The position numbers and the translations under genes are program-made. The notes under the pieces were generated by a model that saw nothing but the letters and a program-made list of their open reading frames with translations, had not been told where the DNA came from and searched no databases. From the NCBI GenBank assembly GCA_033795365.1, contig JARYGU010000005.1, positions 310,001 to 374,000 on the forward strand: a stretch of DNA of 64,000 nucleotides, written 5' to 3'. How positions within the stretch are numbered: position 1 is the first letter of the stretch; every line of letters starts with the position of its first letter. The stretch is from JARYGU01 sp033795365 (lineage in GTDB: Bacteria > Pseudomonadota > Alphaproteobacteria > Rhizobiales > Rhizobiaceae). Positions 35,757-44,540 of this stretch are shown in pieces.

Positions 35757-36874
35757 TGCGTGCACCACCGTCGGTACTGGGCCTTTCGCTTATGCTTGCC
35801 GCCGCGCTTGTGACGGGTGCTGCCAAAGCTCAGGAAAGCGCGTCGCCCGTCGCTCCACTGAAGACGGAAGCGGTTATGACGGTCATGAGCAGAGCCGTCG
35901 ACGAGGTTATCCGCCCCGGCTATCGCGCCTTCCACGCTTCTGCAAGGAAGCTTGGCGAAGCCATCTCGGACTTCTGCAACGATCCGTCTCAGGAAGGCCG
36001 GAACTCGGTCGATGCCGCGTTCGAGGATACGGTTGCGAAATGGTCGTTCATCGAAATCGTGCGCGTCGGGCCCGTGCTGCTGCAGAACCGGTTCGAGCGC
36101 ATCCTGTTCTATCCGGACCGCAAGAGCACCGGCTTGAAGCAGGTGCAGGCGCTGCTCGCCAAGCCGAACGAAACAGATACCAGCCCCGAGATTTTGAAAG
36201 GCAAGAGCGTTGCCATGCAGGGGCTCGGCGCGCTCGAGTTCGTCCTCTACGGCACCGGCTCCGATACTCTTCTGACGGAACGCAACAGCTTCCGCTGCCG
36301 TTACGGCGCGGCAATCGCGGGCAATATCGAGACCATTGCAGGAGAATTGAGCAGCGAATGGGAAAGGGCGGACGGGGTGCAGGCCGCATGGAAACATCCC
36401 GGCCCCGACAACCCCGAGTTCCGCGACGCCAAGGAAGCGATGACGGCGCTTCTCGGCATTCTCGTGCACGGCGCAGAGACGGTGCGCGACCAGCGCATCG
36501 AATCCTTCTACAAAGGCAAGACGGAAACGGCCCGGCCGAAGTCTGCGATATACTGGCGTTCGGGTCAGACCTGGAACTCGATCGAGGCGAATCTCGACGG
36601 CCTTGAAGCTCTTTTCAGGAAATCCGGCATGGCGGACCTCATGGACCCGGAACTGAGTTTCGTAGCCAGTTCGACGGAATTCGTCCTTCGCTCGCTGAAA
36701 CAGGTCGTCGCCGGCATCAATCCCGATATCGAAGCGGCTCTGCATGATCCGCAGGAGAGAGCGAAGATCGATTTCGCCCTGCTGAACACCCGGGATCTCA
36801 TCGTCCGGCTCAACGACGATTATGGCGGAGCGGTCGGGCTCGGCGCGGGCTTTTCCTTTGCGGACGGCGACTGA
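35753..36874 (+). CDS. Second imelysin-family periplasmic protein
   Basis: The 373-residue protein has a signal peptide (cleavage near AKA) and the shorter imelysin form that follows DHOR in these clusters. The core motif reads QGLGALEFVLYG, without the histidine of the first imelysin, so the metal site differs. Translationally coupled to the DHOR gene. Role in iron acquisition is inferred from the cluster. Confidence 0.85.
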   Translation: MMRAPPSVLGLSLMLAAALVTGAAKAQESASPVAPLKTEAVMTVMSRAVDEVIRPGYRAFHASARKLGEAISDFCNDPSQEGRNSVDAAFEDTVAKWSFIEIVRVGPVLLQNRFERILFYPDRKSTGLKQVQALLAKPNETDTSPEILKGKSVAMQGLGALEFVLYGTGSDTLLTERNSFRCRYGAAIAGNIETIAGELSSEWERADGVQAAWKHPGPDNPEFRDAKEAMTALLGILVHGAETVRDQRIESFYKGKTETARPKSAIYWRSGQTWNSIEANLDGLEALFRKSGMADLMDPELSFVASSTEFVLRSLKQVVAGINPDIEAALHDPQERAKIDFALLNTRDLIVRLNDDYGGAVGLGAGFSFADGD

Positions 36875-36976
36875 CGCTACCTCCACGCACAAAGCGGTTG
36901 ACAAAGCAGCATGGAGAGCGCAGAGGGCTTGCGTGGCCGCGATCGCGATCACGCTTCACAAAAAGGACCAACCCCG

Positions 36977-37030
36977 ATGAACCCCGACAGTCGAAGTCGA
37001 GCCGTAATGCTCGCGACCGTCAGGCCCTGA
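36977..37030 (+). CDS. Short leader ORF upstream of corA
   Basis: A 17-codon frame (MNPDSRSRAVMLATVRP) is preceded by AAAAGGA and ends inside a hairpin that lies just before the corA ribosome binding site. Leader peptides control some enterobacterial magnesium transporter genes. No family match is known to me, so translation is unproven. Confidence 0.4.
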   Translation: MNPDSRSRAVMLATVRP

Positions 37031-37050
37031 TCGACAGGGCTCCGGCGGTC
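37015..37050 (+). promoter_or_regulatory. Hairpin between the leader ORF and corA
   Basis: An outer GACCG/CGGTC pair encloses a 6-bp stem (GCCCTG with CAGGGC, 5-base loop). The leader stop codon (37028-37030) lies in the stem, so translation of the leader would open it. The corA ribosome binding site (GGAG at 37067) follows directly. Confidence 0.45.
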
Positions 37051-37076
37051 GACTGACTTGCCCTATGGAGCCCGCC

Positions 37077-38063
37077 ATGCTGCGCATTTACAAAAGCCAG
37101 AACAACCGCCTTGCGCTTGCCGACACGCTTGCAGGCGAGACCCCGCCGCAACCCGTCATCTGGTTCGATCTTTTCGATCCCACGGCCGAGGAGACGCGTC
37201 TCGTCGAGAGCCATCTCGGCATCGAGATACCGACCAGCGACGAGATGAGGGAAATCGAGCTCTCCGACCGGCTTTACCAGGAAGACGGCGCCCAGTTCAT
37301 GACGATGACTGCGGCCATAGCGCTCGACAGCGATACGCCGGAGAAGATTCCCGTGACCTTCATTCTGAAGGAAACGACGCTGGTGACCGTCCGCCATGCC
37401 GACCTGAAACCTTTCCGCATCTATGCGGCGCGGATTCAAAAGCCGAACGGCGCGCCCTGCGAGACCGGCGAGCTCGCCATGCTCGGCCTGATCGAGGCGA
37501 TGATCGACCGGACTGCGGATGCACTGGAGCGGGCCGGCAACGAAGTCGATGCGATCTCGCGCGAGGTGTTCCGCAAGAAGAACGGCAGCGCGACGAAGAA
37601 GACGCGCGACCTCCAGTCGCTGATCGAGCAAATCGGCCTGAAGGGCGATCTGTTGACGACCGTACAGGAAAGCCTCGTGAGCATAGGCCGGTTGGTCGCC
37701 TATCACTCGGCCGTCGAAGGGAGCGGCCGCAAGACCGGAAAGGAAAGCCGCCAGCGCGCGAAGCTGATCCAGCGTGACGCGACGTCGCTTGGCGAACACG
37801 GGCTGTTTCTGTCCAACAAGATCACCTTCCTGCTCGATGCGACGCTCGGGCTGATCAATCTCGAACAGAACCAGATCATCAAGATCTTCTCGGTTGCCGC
37901 CGTCGTCTTCCTCCCGCCGACGCTTGTCGCGTCGATCTACGGCATGAATTTCGAATTCATGCCGGAACTCGGCTGGCATCTTGGCTACCCCTATGCGCTC
38001 GGCATGATGGTGCTTTCGGCATTGCTGCCATTTCTCTATTTCAAGCGGCGGGGATGGCTTTAA
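37077..38063 (+). CDS. corA: CorA-family magnesium/cobalt transporter
   Basis: The 328-residue protein has the long soluble N-terminal domain and two C-terminal membrane helices of CorA, with the pore signature YGMNFEFMPE. It moves Mg2+ (and often Co2+ or Ni2+) through a homopentamer in the inner membrane. I prefer ATG 37077 because GGAG lies six bases upstream; an in-frame ATG at 37065 lacks a site. It sits between the second imelysin and DUF1513 genes. Confidence 0.92.
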   Translation: MLRIYKSQNNRLALADTLAGETPPQPVIWFDLFDPTAEETRLVESHLGIEIPTSDEMREIELSDRLYQEDGAQFMTMTAAIALDSDTPEKIPVTFILKETTLVTVRHADLKPFRIYAARIQKPNGAPCETGELAMLGLIEAMIDRTADALERAGNEVDAISREVFRKKNGSATKKTRDLQSLIEQIGLKGDLLTTVQESLVSIGRLVAYHSAVEGSGRKTGKESRQRAKLIQRDATSLGEHGLFLSNKITFLLDATLGLINLEQNQIIKIFSVAAVVFLPPTLVASIYGMNFEFMPELGWHLGYPYALGMMVLSALLPFLYFKRRGWL

Positions 38064-38124
38064 AGTATAGCCTTCCTTGGATTGTCCGGCCAACACCGGT
38101 CAAGGCGAAACCAGCGAGGATGGA

Positions 38125-39210
38125 ATGGGCACGAAGCTCATAGATCGCCGCATCTTTCTGAAAATGGCAGGCGCCGCCTGGGCGGCGGCGCTCTCGCCCC
38201 GGGCGGCATTCGCTTTGGCGCGGGCAGATGCGGTCTTCGCTTCCGGGTTTCGGGCTCCCGATGGGAGCTTCGGGATTGCCACCGTCAGCGAACAGGGCGA
38301 AATCATCGACCGGATAACGCTTCCGGCCCGAAGTCACGGCATGGCCTATAGCCCGGTGACCGGCGCGGCTGTCGCCTTTGCCCGCAGACCCGGCACCTTT
38401 GCGATGATCTTCGACACTGCCGGTAACAGCGAGCCCATCGTCATTTCATCGGCCGAGAACAGGCACTTCTTCGGCCACGGCTGCTTCTCGCCCAACGGGC
38501 GAATGCTCTATGCCAGCGAGAACGATTACGAAAGCAATCGCGGCGTCGTGGGCCTCTACGATGCGCGGGACAAGTTCCGCCGCGTCGGCGAGTTCGAGAC
38601 TTACGGCATTGGAACCCATGACATGACCATCTCGGATGACGGCACGACGCTCGTCATCGCCAATGGCGGGATTGAAACGCATCCGGATTTCGGCCGCACG
38701 AAGCTCAATCTCGACCATATGGAGCCTTCGCTGGTACTTGTCGACGCGTCATCCGGAGCTCTGATCGAAAAGCATGTGCTTCCTGCGGCGCTCAGCCAGC
38801 TCTCCACACGCCATGTCGATCTCGACGCAAGCGGCGGCATCTGGTTCGCCTGCCAGTATGAAGGACCCCGCAACGACCTGCCGCCGCTCGTCGGCCGGTT
38901 CGCCAAGGGCGAGGCGCTGCGCTTCGTCGAAATGCCCGGGGAGATTGCGCTATCGCTTGCCAATTACGTCGGCGCGATCGCCGTCAACCGGCGCGACGGG
39001 CTCATCGGGCTCACATCTCCAAAGGGCGGAACGACCGTCACGCTCGATGCAGCCACGGGAAAGGTGATCGGAAAGGAGGCGATCCGCGATGCGGCCGGGA
39101 TCGCGGCCGGCAACTCCCGCTTCGCGGTCTCATCCTATGACGGAGAATTCAACGGCAAGCGCTCGGATGTCGCCTGGGACCAGCATATCGTACGGCTGAA
39201 GGGATGGTGA
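38125..39210 (+). CDS. DUF1513-family Tat-exported beta-propeller-like protein
   Basis: The 361-residue protein begins with a twin-arginine signal (DRRIFLKMAGAAWAAAL, cleavage near AFA), so it is folded, perhaps with a cofactor, before export. The remainder matches DUF1513, with repeated propeller-like strands (GCFSPNGRMLYASEND, GTHDMTISDDGTTLVIANGG). DUF1513 genes typically close imelysin-DHOR-imelysin clusters. Its activity is unknown. Confidence 0.88.
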   Translation: MGTKLIDRRIFLKMAGAAWAAALSPRAAFALARADAVFASGFRAPDGSFGIATVSEQGEIIDRITLPARSHGMAYSPVTGAAVAFARRPGTFAMIFDTAGNSEPIVISSAENRHFFGHGCFSPNGRMLYASENDYESNRGVVGLYDARDKFRRVGEFETYGIGTHDMTISDDGTTLVIANGGIETHPDFGRTKLNLDHMEPSLVLVDASSGALIEKHVLPAALSQLSTRHVDLDASGGIWFACQYEGPRNDLPPLVGRFAKGEALRFVEMPGEIALSLANYVGAIAVNRRDGLIGLTSPKGGTTVTLDAATGKVIGKEAIRDAAGIAAGNSRFAVSSYDGEFNGKRSDVAWDQHIVRLKGW

Positions 39211-39222
39211 TACGCGTCGCGA

Positions 39223-39771
39223 TCATTCCTCTCCCCTATTCGCCAGCACGGCGAGATCGTTCCAGACATAGGCGATCTGCGGATAGGACTTGCCGCCCAC
39301 GCTGACCATTCCGTGCTGCGTCGGAACGGCGCCGAGGCGCTCATAAAAGGCCCTGTTGGGATTGGCGGCAAGTACCCAGGCAAAAAGAGAAGCCGCGCCC
39401 GTTTCCATCGAACGCTGCGCAACGGCGCGCACCAGATCGGCGCCAATACCCTTGCCCTGGAAATCGGGACGTACATAGAGCGCGTAAAGTTCGTGAAGCT
39501 TGTAGGGCGCGCGTCCCCGGGCGGGGCCGAAATTGGCGAAGCCGACGATTTCCCGCGATTGCCTTTCGGCTGCCACGATATGCCCGACACCCGGAGAACT
39601 TCTGCGCCCCATATGGCGAACCGCCTGTTCGGCCGGTGACATGCGGTCGAGATATTCGTCGTCGAGGATACCGCGGAACGCCGATTGCCATGTCTCGACG
39701 ACGAGGCGGCCGATCGCGAAGACGTCGCCCGTCCAGCCCTGTCGTATCTCGATACGATTGTCCGCCAGCAT
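39223..39771 (-). CDS. GNAT-family N-acetyltransferase
   Basis: The 182-residue protein has the GNAT motif A LYVRPDFQGKGIGADLVRAVAQ and motif B FAWVLAANPNRAFYERLGAVP. I start it at MLADNRIEIRQGW (39771); a much longer in-frame extension upstream is unlike the family. It converges on the DUF1513 gene. Substrate unknown. Confidence 0.88.
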   Translation of the reverse strand: MLADNRIEIRQGWTGDVFAIGRLVVETWQSAFRGILDDEYLDRMSPAEQAVRHMGRRSSPGVGHIVAAERQSREIVGFANFGPARGRAPYKLHELYALYVRPDFQGKGIGADLVRAVAQRSMETGAASLFAWVLAANPNRAFYERLGAVPTQHGMVSVGGKSYPQIAYVWNDLAVLANRGEE

Positions 39772-39933
39772 CCGCGAATCGTACCGCAAGACGGACCTAG
39801 TGGAAATCGGCAATCGCACCGGCCGACTCAGCCGCCGGAACCCGGAATGGTCTTGCGGTGCAGCATGCGGCATGCGAGGCTTGGTATTATGGCATAGAGC
39901 GCCGACAGCAACGGCGGAAACGGACGATCCGGT

Positions 39934-40383
39934 ATGACAGAACTTCCGCCCGCGGATTTTCGCGAGAGAATTACAGCGAGTTTCGCAAGGCAGCCTGCCA
40001 TGCAGCTTATCGGCGCCGAGCTTACACGCGTGGAGCATGGGACCGTCGAGATCGAACTGCCTTTTGACGCGAAGCTTACGCAACAGCATGGTTTTCTCCA
40101 CGCCGGCGTTATTTCCGCGGCACTCGATTCGGCCTGCGGCTATGCTGCCTATTCGGTTATCGATTCCGACGCCTCGATCCTCACCATCGAGTTCAAGGTC
40201 AACCTCATGTCGCCCGGCCGCGGCGAGAGGTTTCTTTTCCGCGGAGAGGTGACGAAGCCGGGCACGACGATCATCGTCGCGGACGGCCGCGGCTATGCGG
40301 TTGGCGATGGCCCTGCCAAGCTCATTGCCTCCATGACCGGAACGATGATGGTCGTCCGCGGCCGCGAGGGCATCGCCGGATGA
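39934..40383 (+). CDS. PaaI-family hotdog-fold thioesterase
   Basis: The 149-residue protein has the hotdog motif QQHGFLHAGVISAALDSACGYAA, where the HGG-like acidic/His segment is the thioesterase site, and FKVNLMSPGRGERF. These enzymes hydrolyse acyl- or aryl-CoA thioesters. It is coupled to the nucleosidase by an ATGA overlap. Confidence 0.9.
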   Translation: MTELPPADFRERITASFARQPAMQLIGAELTRVEHGTVEIELPFDAKLTQQHGFLHAGVISAALDSACGYAAYSVIDSDASILTIEFKVNLMSPGRGERFLFRGEVTKPGTTIIVADGRGYAVGDGPAKLIASMTGTMMVVRGREGIAG

Positions 40384-41021
40384 CGCCTTACGAGCTGAAG
40401 CACATCGCCGGGCGCAAACTCCTTTACGTCATGGCGGCAGATGCGGAATACGGCGCGCATCTGCGCGCGCGGATATCGCCGCTGATGACGGGAGTGGGGC
40501 CGGTGGAAGCGGCGGTGCAGGTGACGAAGACGCTTGCCCATCTCCAGGCGAACGGCAATCTTCCTGACCTCGTCGTCTCGCTCGGCTCGGCCGGCTCGGC
40601 ACGCCTCGAGCAGGCCGCTGTCTATCAGGCCGTGTCGGTGTCCTACCGCGACATGGACGCTTCGCCGCTCGGGTTCGAGAAGGGCGTCACGCCTTTTCTC
40701 GACCTGCCGGCAAGCGTGGAGCTTCCGATCCGGATTCCGGGGATCGCCGAGGCACGGCTCTCCACCGGCGGCAACATCGTTTCGGGTGCCGCCTACGATC
40801 TGATCGATGCGGACATGGTCGAGATGGAAACCTTCGCGATCCTGCGCGCCTGTCAGGCCTTCGAGGTTAAGCTGGCCGGTCTGCGCGGGATATCCGACGG
40901 CAGGCGCGAGCTCACGCATGTCGGCGACTGGACGGAATATCTCCACGTGATCGATGAAAAGCTTGCCGATGCCGTCGAACGCCTCGAACGCGCGATCGGC
41001 GAAGGCGCCATCGTCGTTTAG
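40380..41021 (+). CDS. 5'-Methylthioadenosine/S-adenosylhomocysteine nucleosidase-type protein
   Basis: The 213-residue protein has the PNP/UDP-phosphorylase fold of MTA/SAH nucleosidases: VMAADAEYGAHL, MTGVGPVEAAVQVTKTL, LVVSLGSAGSA, and VEMETFAILRACQAF containing the ribose-contacting Met-Glu. The catalytic Asp is in ISDG. It probably cleaves 5'-methylthioadenosine and/or SAH to adenine in methionine salvage or SAM recycling. It sits 60 bases upstream of guaA. Confidence 0.85.
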   Translation: MTPYELKHIAGRKLLYVMAADAEYGAHLRARISPLMTGVGPVEAAVQVTKTLAHLQANGNLPDLVVSLGSAGSARLEQAAVYQAVSVSYRDMDASPLGFEKGVTPFLDLPASVELPIRIPGIAEARLSTGGNIVSGAAYDLIDADMVEMETFAILRACQAFEVKLAGLRGISDGRRELTHVGDWTEYLHVIDEKLADAVERLERAIGEGAIVV

Positions 41022-41081
41022 CGTCGGGAATTTCCGGCAAAGCCCGTTGCGCCGTGAAGGGTTTTTCATTAAAGGCTCGCC

Positions 41082-42659
41082 ATGACCCAGATAGCTCATC
41101 CCGACAGCATCCTCATCATCGATTTCGGCAGCCAGGTGACGCAGCTCATCGCGCGCCGCATCCGCGAATCCGGCGTCTACTGCGAGATCCATCCGTTTCA
41201 GAATGCGGCCGAGGCCTTCGAAAAGCTGCAGCCGAAGGGCGTGATCTTTTCCGGCGGCCCGGCCTCGGTAACCGCCGAAGGCAGCCCCCGCGCTCCGCAG
41301 GCAGTGTTCGACAGCGGCGTGCCGATCCTCGGCATCTGCTACGGACAGCAGACGCTTTGCCTGCAGCTCGGCGGCGAGGTGGAAGGCGGGCACGCGGCGG
41401 AATTCGGCCGCGCCGACGTGGAGATCAAGGCGAAGAGCCCGCTCTTCGAAGGCTTCTGGGTAACCGGCAAGCGTTACCCCGTCTGGATGAGCCATGGCGA
41501 CCGGGTGACGAAGCTGCCCGAGGGTTTCGAAGTCATCGCCACCTCCGAGAACGCACCCTTCGCGATCGCCGCGGACGAGAGCCGTCATTACTATTCCACC
41601 ATGTTCCATCCGGAAGTGGTGCATACGCCGGATGGCGCAAAGCTTCTCTCCAATTTCGTGCACAAGATCGTCGGCCTGAAATCCGACTGGACGATGTCGG
41701 CCTATCGCGCCGAGATGATCCGCAAGATCCGCGAGCAGGTCGGCAAGGAACGGGTCATCTGTGGCCTTTCCGGCGGAGTCGATTCTTCCGTCGCGGCCGT
41801 GCTCATCCACGAGGCGATCGGCGACCAGCTCACCTGCATCTTCGTCGATCACGGCCTGATGCGGATGAACGAGGCGGAAGAAGTCGTGAAGATGTTCCGC
41901 GACAACTACAACATACCGCTCGTCCATGTGGATGCTTCCGACCTGTTCCTCACCGAGCTTGCCGGCGTCTCCGACCCGGAAGTGAAGCGCAAGACGATCG
42001 GCCGCCTGTTCATCGAAGTTTTCGAGGCGGAAGCCAACAAGATCGCCGAGGACGGCAAGGGCGCGCCCGCCTTCCTCGCCCAGGGCACGCTCTATCCGGA
42101 CGTGATCGAAAGCGTCTCCTTCTCCGGCGGACCTTCGGTCACCATCAAGAGCCACCACAATGTCGGCGGCCTGCCCGAGCGGATGAACATGAAGCTCGTG
42201 GAGCCGCTGCGCGAGCTCTTCAAGGACGAGGTGCGCGCGCTCGGCCGCGAGCTCGGTCTTCCCGACCAGTTCATCGGACGCCACCCCTTCCCGGGTCCGG
42301 GCCTTGCAATCCGCTGCCCCGGCGGCGTGACACGCGAAAAGCTCGACATTCTGCGTAAGGCGGATGCGATCTATCTCGAAGAAATCCGCAAGGCCGGCCT
42401 CTACGACACGATCTGGCAGGCGTTTGCCGTGCTTCTGCCGGTGCAGACCGTCGGCGTCATGGGCGACTACCGCACCTACGATTTCGTCTGCGCGCTGCGC
42501 GCAGTTACCTCGGTCGACGGCATGACGGCGGATTTCTACCCCTACGACATGAACTTCCTCGGCCGGACCGCCACCCGCATCATCAACGAGGTGCGTGGCA
42601 TCAACCGCGTCGTCTACGACGTGACCAGCAAGCCGCCCGGCACGATCGAGTGGGAATAA
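41082..42659 (+). CDS. guaA: GMP synthase (glutamine-hydrolysing)
   Basis: GuaA converts XMP to GMP. The 525-residue protein has the class I amidotransferase domain (nucleophile Cys86 in GICYGQQ, FHPEVVHT with His and Glu), the ATP-pyrophosphatase PP-loop SGGVDSSVAA, and the C-terminal dimerisation domain ending SKPPGTIEWE. The gene is intact although it borders a mobile element. The 3' end of guaA is a known integration site for ICEs and genomic islands. Confidence 0.96.
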   Translation: MTQIAHPDSILIIDFGSQVTQLIARRIRESGVYCEIHPFQNAAEAFEKLQPKGVIFSGGPASVTAEGSPRAPQAVFDSGVPILGICYGQQTLCLQLGGEVEGGHAAEFGRADVEIKAKSPLFEGFWVTGKRYPVWMSHGDRVTKLPEGFEVIATSENAPFAIAADESRHYYSTMFHPEVVHTPDGAKLLSNFVHKIVGLKSDWTMSAYRAEMIRKIREQVGKERVICGLSGGVDSSVAAVLIHEAIGDQLTCIFVDHGLMRMNEAEEVVKMFRDNYNIPLVHVDASDLFLTELAGVSDPEVKRKTIGRLFIEVFEAEANKIAEDGKGAPAFLAQGTLYPDVIESVSFSGGPSVTIKSHHNVGGLPERMNMKLVEPLRELFKDEVRALGRELGLPDQFIGRHPFPGPGLAIRCPGGVTREKLDILRKADAIYLEEIRKAGLYDTIWQAFAVLLPVQTVGVMGDYRTYDFVCALRAVTSVDGMTADFYPYDMNFLGRTATRIINEVRGINRVVYDVTSKPPGTIEWE

Positions 42660-42700
42660 TTCGGGCCTACCCGAACGCCGCCGATAACCGCCGATTACCC
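42630..42700. other. Predicted left attachment site (attL) of the ICE at guaA
   Basis: The integrase gene starts 318 bases after guaA, and the guaA reading frame is complete, as expected when an element recombines into the last bases of the gene and restores its end. The crossover core should lie in the last 20-30 bases of guaA. Just after the stop there is a TTCGGG/CCCGAA hairpin (42660-42675) and a tandem 10-bp repeat of CCGCCGAT(A/T)A (42678-42697). The right-hand copy is outside the window, so the exact core is unseen. Confidence 0.6.
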
Positions 42701-42743
42701 TCCATAACACACTGAAAATAAAGAAATTTCTCTCCGTTGTCTT

Positions 42744-43051
42744 TCGCCGTCAATCGCCGGGCAAGCCTCGCGATCGACGGCGGAGCTGACGGTATGGAGC
42801 GTCTTGTGACATCGCAGAATTGCATATACCGTCATGGCTTAGAGAGCTCGTGACGGTATTTTTTCGACCTTATTCCGTTGAGAATAAAGGATAATTCGCC
42901 GTCATGATTGGTTGATTTTGGTCTGACGGTATTTTTAGGGGCTCTCTGGCGTCTTTTGAACGATCTAGGAGGGTCCGATGCTTACTGATGCGGCAATCAA
43001 GGCACTGAAACCAAAGGACAAATTATATAAGGTCTCTGACCGTGACGGTAT
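42744..43051. repeat. Cluster of TGACGGTAT motifs between guaA and int
   Basis: Exact TGACGGTAT occurs at 42787, 42851, 42924 and 43043 on the plus strand and at 42826-42834 on the minus strand. A variant, TGACGGCGA, occurs on the minus strand at 42744-42752 and 42896-42904. The cluster covers the integrase promoter and the inferred att arm, suggesting binding sites for the integrase arm domain or for the AlpA-type protein. Confidence 0.75.
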
Positions 43052-44234
43052 GTATGTCGTCGTGAACCCGTCGGGTGCCGTCGTGTTCCGCTATGACTAC
43101 CGTATGCACGGTCGACGCGAGACCTTGACCCTCGGCCGATACGGACCGGCGGGCCTCTCACTGGCCCGTGCGCGGGAGAAGCTGATCGACGCGCAGCGTT
43201 CGATTCAGGAAGGGCGGTCACCCGCCCAGGAGAAACAGCGCGAGAAGCGCCGCATCAAGGAAGCAAAGAGCTTCGGCGAGTTTGGCGAACGCTGGCTGCA
43301 AGAGCACCGGATGGCCGAAAGCACCCGCGCGATGCGCCGCTCGATCTACGAGCGGGACATCCTGCCGACGTTCCGCAATCGGCTGCTGACGGAAATCACG
43401 CCCGAAGATCTCCGCGCGATGTGCGACAAGGTGAAGAAGCGAGGAGCGCCGGCCACGGCGGTCCATGTCCGCGACATCGTGAAGCTGGTTTTCGCCTTCG
43501 CGAAGCTGCACGGGGAGAAGGTGTCGAACCCCGCTGAAGAGGTCGGGCCGGCGTCGATCGCGACGTTCGTTCCCAAGGACCGCTCTCTCTCGCCCGCCGA
43601 AATTCGGGTGATGCTCGGCCAGCTAGAGCATGTGGCGACGCTGCCGACCATCCGGCTCGGCTTGAGGCTGATCCTGCTTACGATGGTCCGCAAGAGCGAG
43701 CTGCAGGACGCGGTGTGGGATGAGGTCGACTTTGAGAATGCGGTGTGGTCGATCCCGAAGGAGCGGATGAAGCGTTCCAAGCCGCACAACGTCTATCTGT
43801 GCGAACAGTCGCTCGACATCCTCGTCGCGCTCAAGACCTGTGCGGGCAATTCGCGCTACCTGCTGCCCTCGCGCTACGATGCGGATGCGCCGATGTCGCG
43901 CGCGACGTTCAACCGCGTCACCACGGCGGTCGTCGTGCAAGCCAAGAAGGCGGGGTTGCCGCTGGAGCCGTTCACCGTGCATGATCTTCGCCGCACGGGC
44001 TCGACGCTGCTCAATGAGCTCGGTTTCAACAGCGACTGGATCGAGAAGTGCTTGGCGCACGAGGACGGGCGTTCTTCGCGCGGCGTCTATAACAAGGCCG
44101 AGTATGAACACCAGCGCCGCCACATGATGCAGGAATGGGGCAATCTGATCGACGCATGGGTGGGTGGTCAGAAATACACCCCGACGCTCTATCCGGCCTC
44201 CATGGACCTTCTGATCCCGGAGCCTAGCCTTTGA
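42978..44234 (+). CDS. Tyrosine integrase of the ICE (P4/DUF4102 type)
   Basis: The 418-residue site-specific recombinase has an N-terminal DUF4102 arm-binding domain (LTDAAIKALKPKDKLYKVSDRDGMYVVV), a core-binding domain, and the catalytic domain with Arg in LTMVRKSEL, the HDLRRTG (H-x-x-R) box, His in LAHEDG, and the nucleophile Tyr in GVYNKAEY. Its position next to guaA indicates it inserts and excises the element there. AGGAGGG lies five bases before the ATG. Its 3' end overlaps the convergent alpA-like gene by 11 bases. Confidence 0.94.
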   Translation: MLTDAAIKALKPKDKLYKVSDRDGMYVVVNPSGAVVFRYDYRMHGRRETLTLGRYGPAGLSLARAREKLIDAQRSIQEGRSPAQEKQREKRRIKEAKSFGEFGERWLQEHRMAESTRAMRRSIYERDILPTFRNRLLTEITPEDLRAMCDKVKKRGAPATAVHVRDIVKLVFAFAKLHGEKVSNPAEEVGPASIATFVPKDRSLSPAEIRVMLGQLEHVATLPTIRLGLRLILLTMVRKSELQDAVWDEVDFENAVWSIPKERMKRSKPHNVYLCEQSLDILVALKTCAGNSRYLLPSRYDADAPMSRATFNRVTTAVVVQAKKAGLPLEPFTVHDLRRTGSTLLNELGFNSDWIEKCLAHEDGRSSRGVYNKAEYEHQRRHMMQEWGNLIDAWVGGQKYTPTLYPASMDLLIPEPSL

Positions 44235-44496
44235 CCGGACGGGTCTTCCTGAGCGTGACGTCGGGTGCCGGAGCACGCTTGGCCGTCTTCGCCTTGGAGG
44301 CTCGGCGGCGTTCCTCAAGCCAAGCCTCCACTTCGCTGAGGTCCCAAACGACGGTTCGAGAGGTCAGATAGAAGCGCTGCGGAAACTCGCCGCGCTGCTC
44401 CATGTCGTAAATGGTCGTGTCGGCCAGGGGAACGATCTCGCGAAGCTGGTGCCTGCGGATGGTGCGTTTGCTGAGAGGGGCCGGTGTCTGGCTCAT
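44224..44496 (-). CDS. AlpA-like MerR-type helix-turn-helix regulator / excisionase candidate
   Basis: The 90-residue protein has an AlpA/Xis-type winged helix (LREIVPLADTTIYDMEQRGEFPQRFYLTSRTVVWDLSEVEAWLEERR) and a basic C-terminal tail. AlpA proteins of P4-type elements activate integrase and act as recombination directionality factors. Its convergent overlap with int fits this role. Its start codon overlaps the stop of a 15-codon upstream frame. Confidence 0.85.
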   Translation of the reverse strand: MSQTPAPLSKRTIRRHQLREIVPLADTTIYDMEQRGEFPQRFYLTSRTVVWDLSEVEAWLEERRRASKAKTAKRAPAPDVTLRKTRPVKG

Positions 44497-44540
44497 CGTC
44501 CAGCCTCACCGCCTGCGCTCCCGCCAGTCCATGTGTTCAT
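44493..44540 (-). CDS. 15-codon leader ORF coupled to the AlpA-like gene
   Basis: The frame MNTWTGGSAGGEAGR has a near-perfect Shine-Dalgarno (AAGGAGGT, 44546-44553) five bases before its ATG. Its TGA stop overlaps the ATG of the AlpA-like gene in an ATGA. This layout suggests translational coupling of the small regulator to the leader. Translation of the peptide is not proven. Confidence 0.5.
   Translation of the reverse strand: MNTWTGGSAGGEAGR

Noticed and set aside
40293..42710. An 805-codon open frame on the minus strand opposite guaA
   Set aside because: It lies antisense to guaA and its two upstream neighbours, has no recognisable motifs and a composition typical of antisense frames in GC-rich genes.
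42660..42977. A tRNA gene as the ICE integration target
   Set aside because: No cloverleaf or T-loop GTTCGANTC sequence is visible; the intact guaA end directly upstream explains the insertion site.
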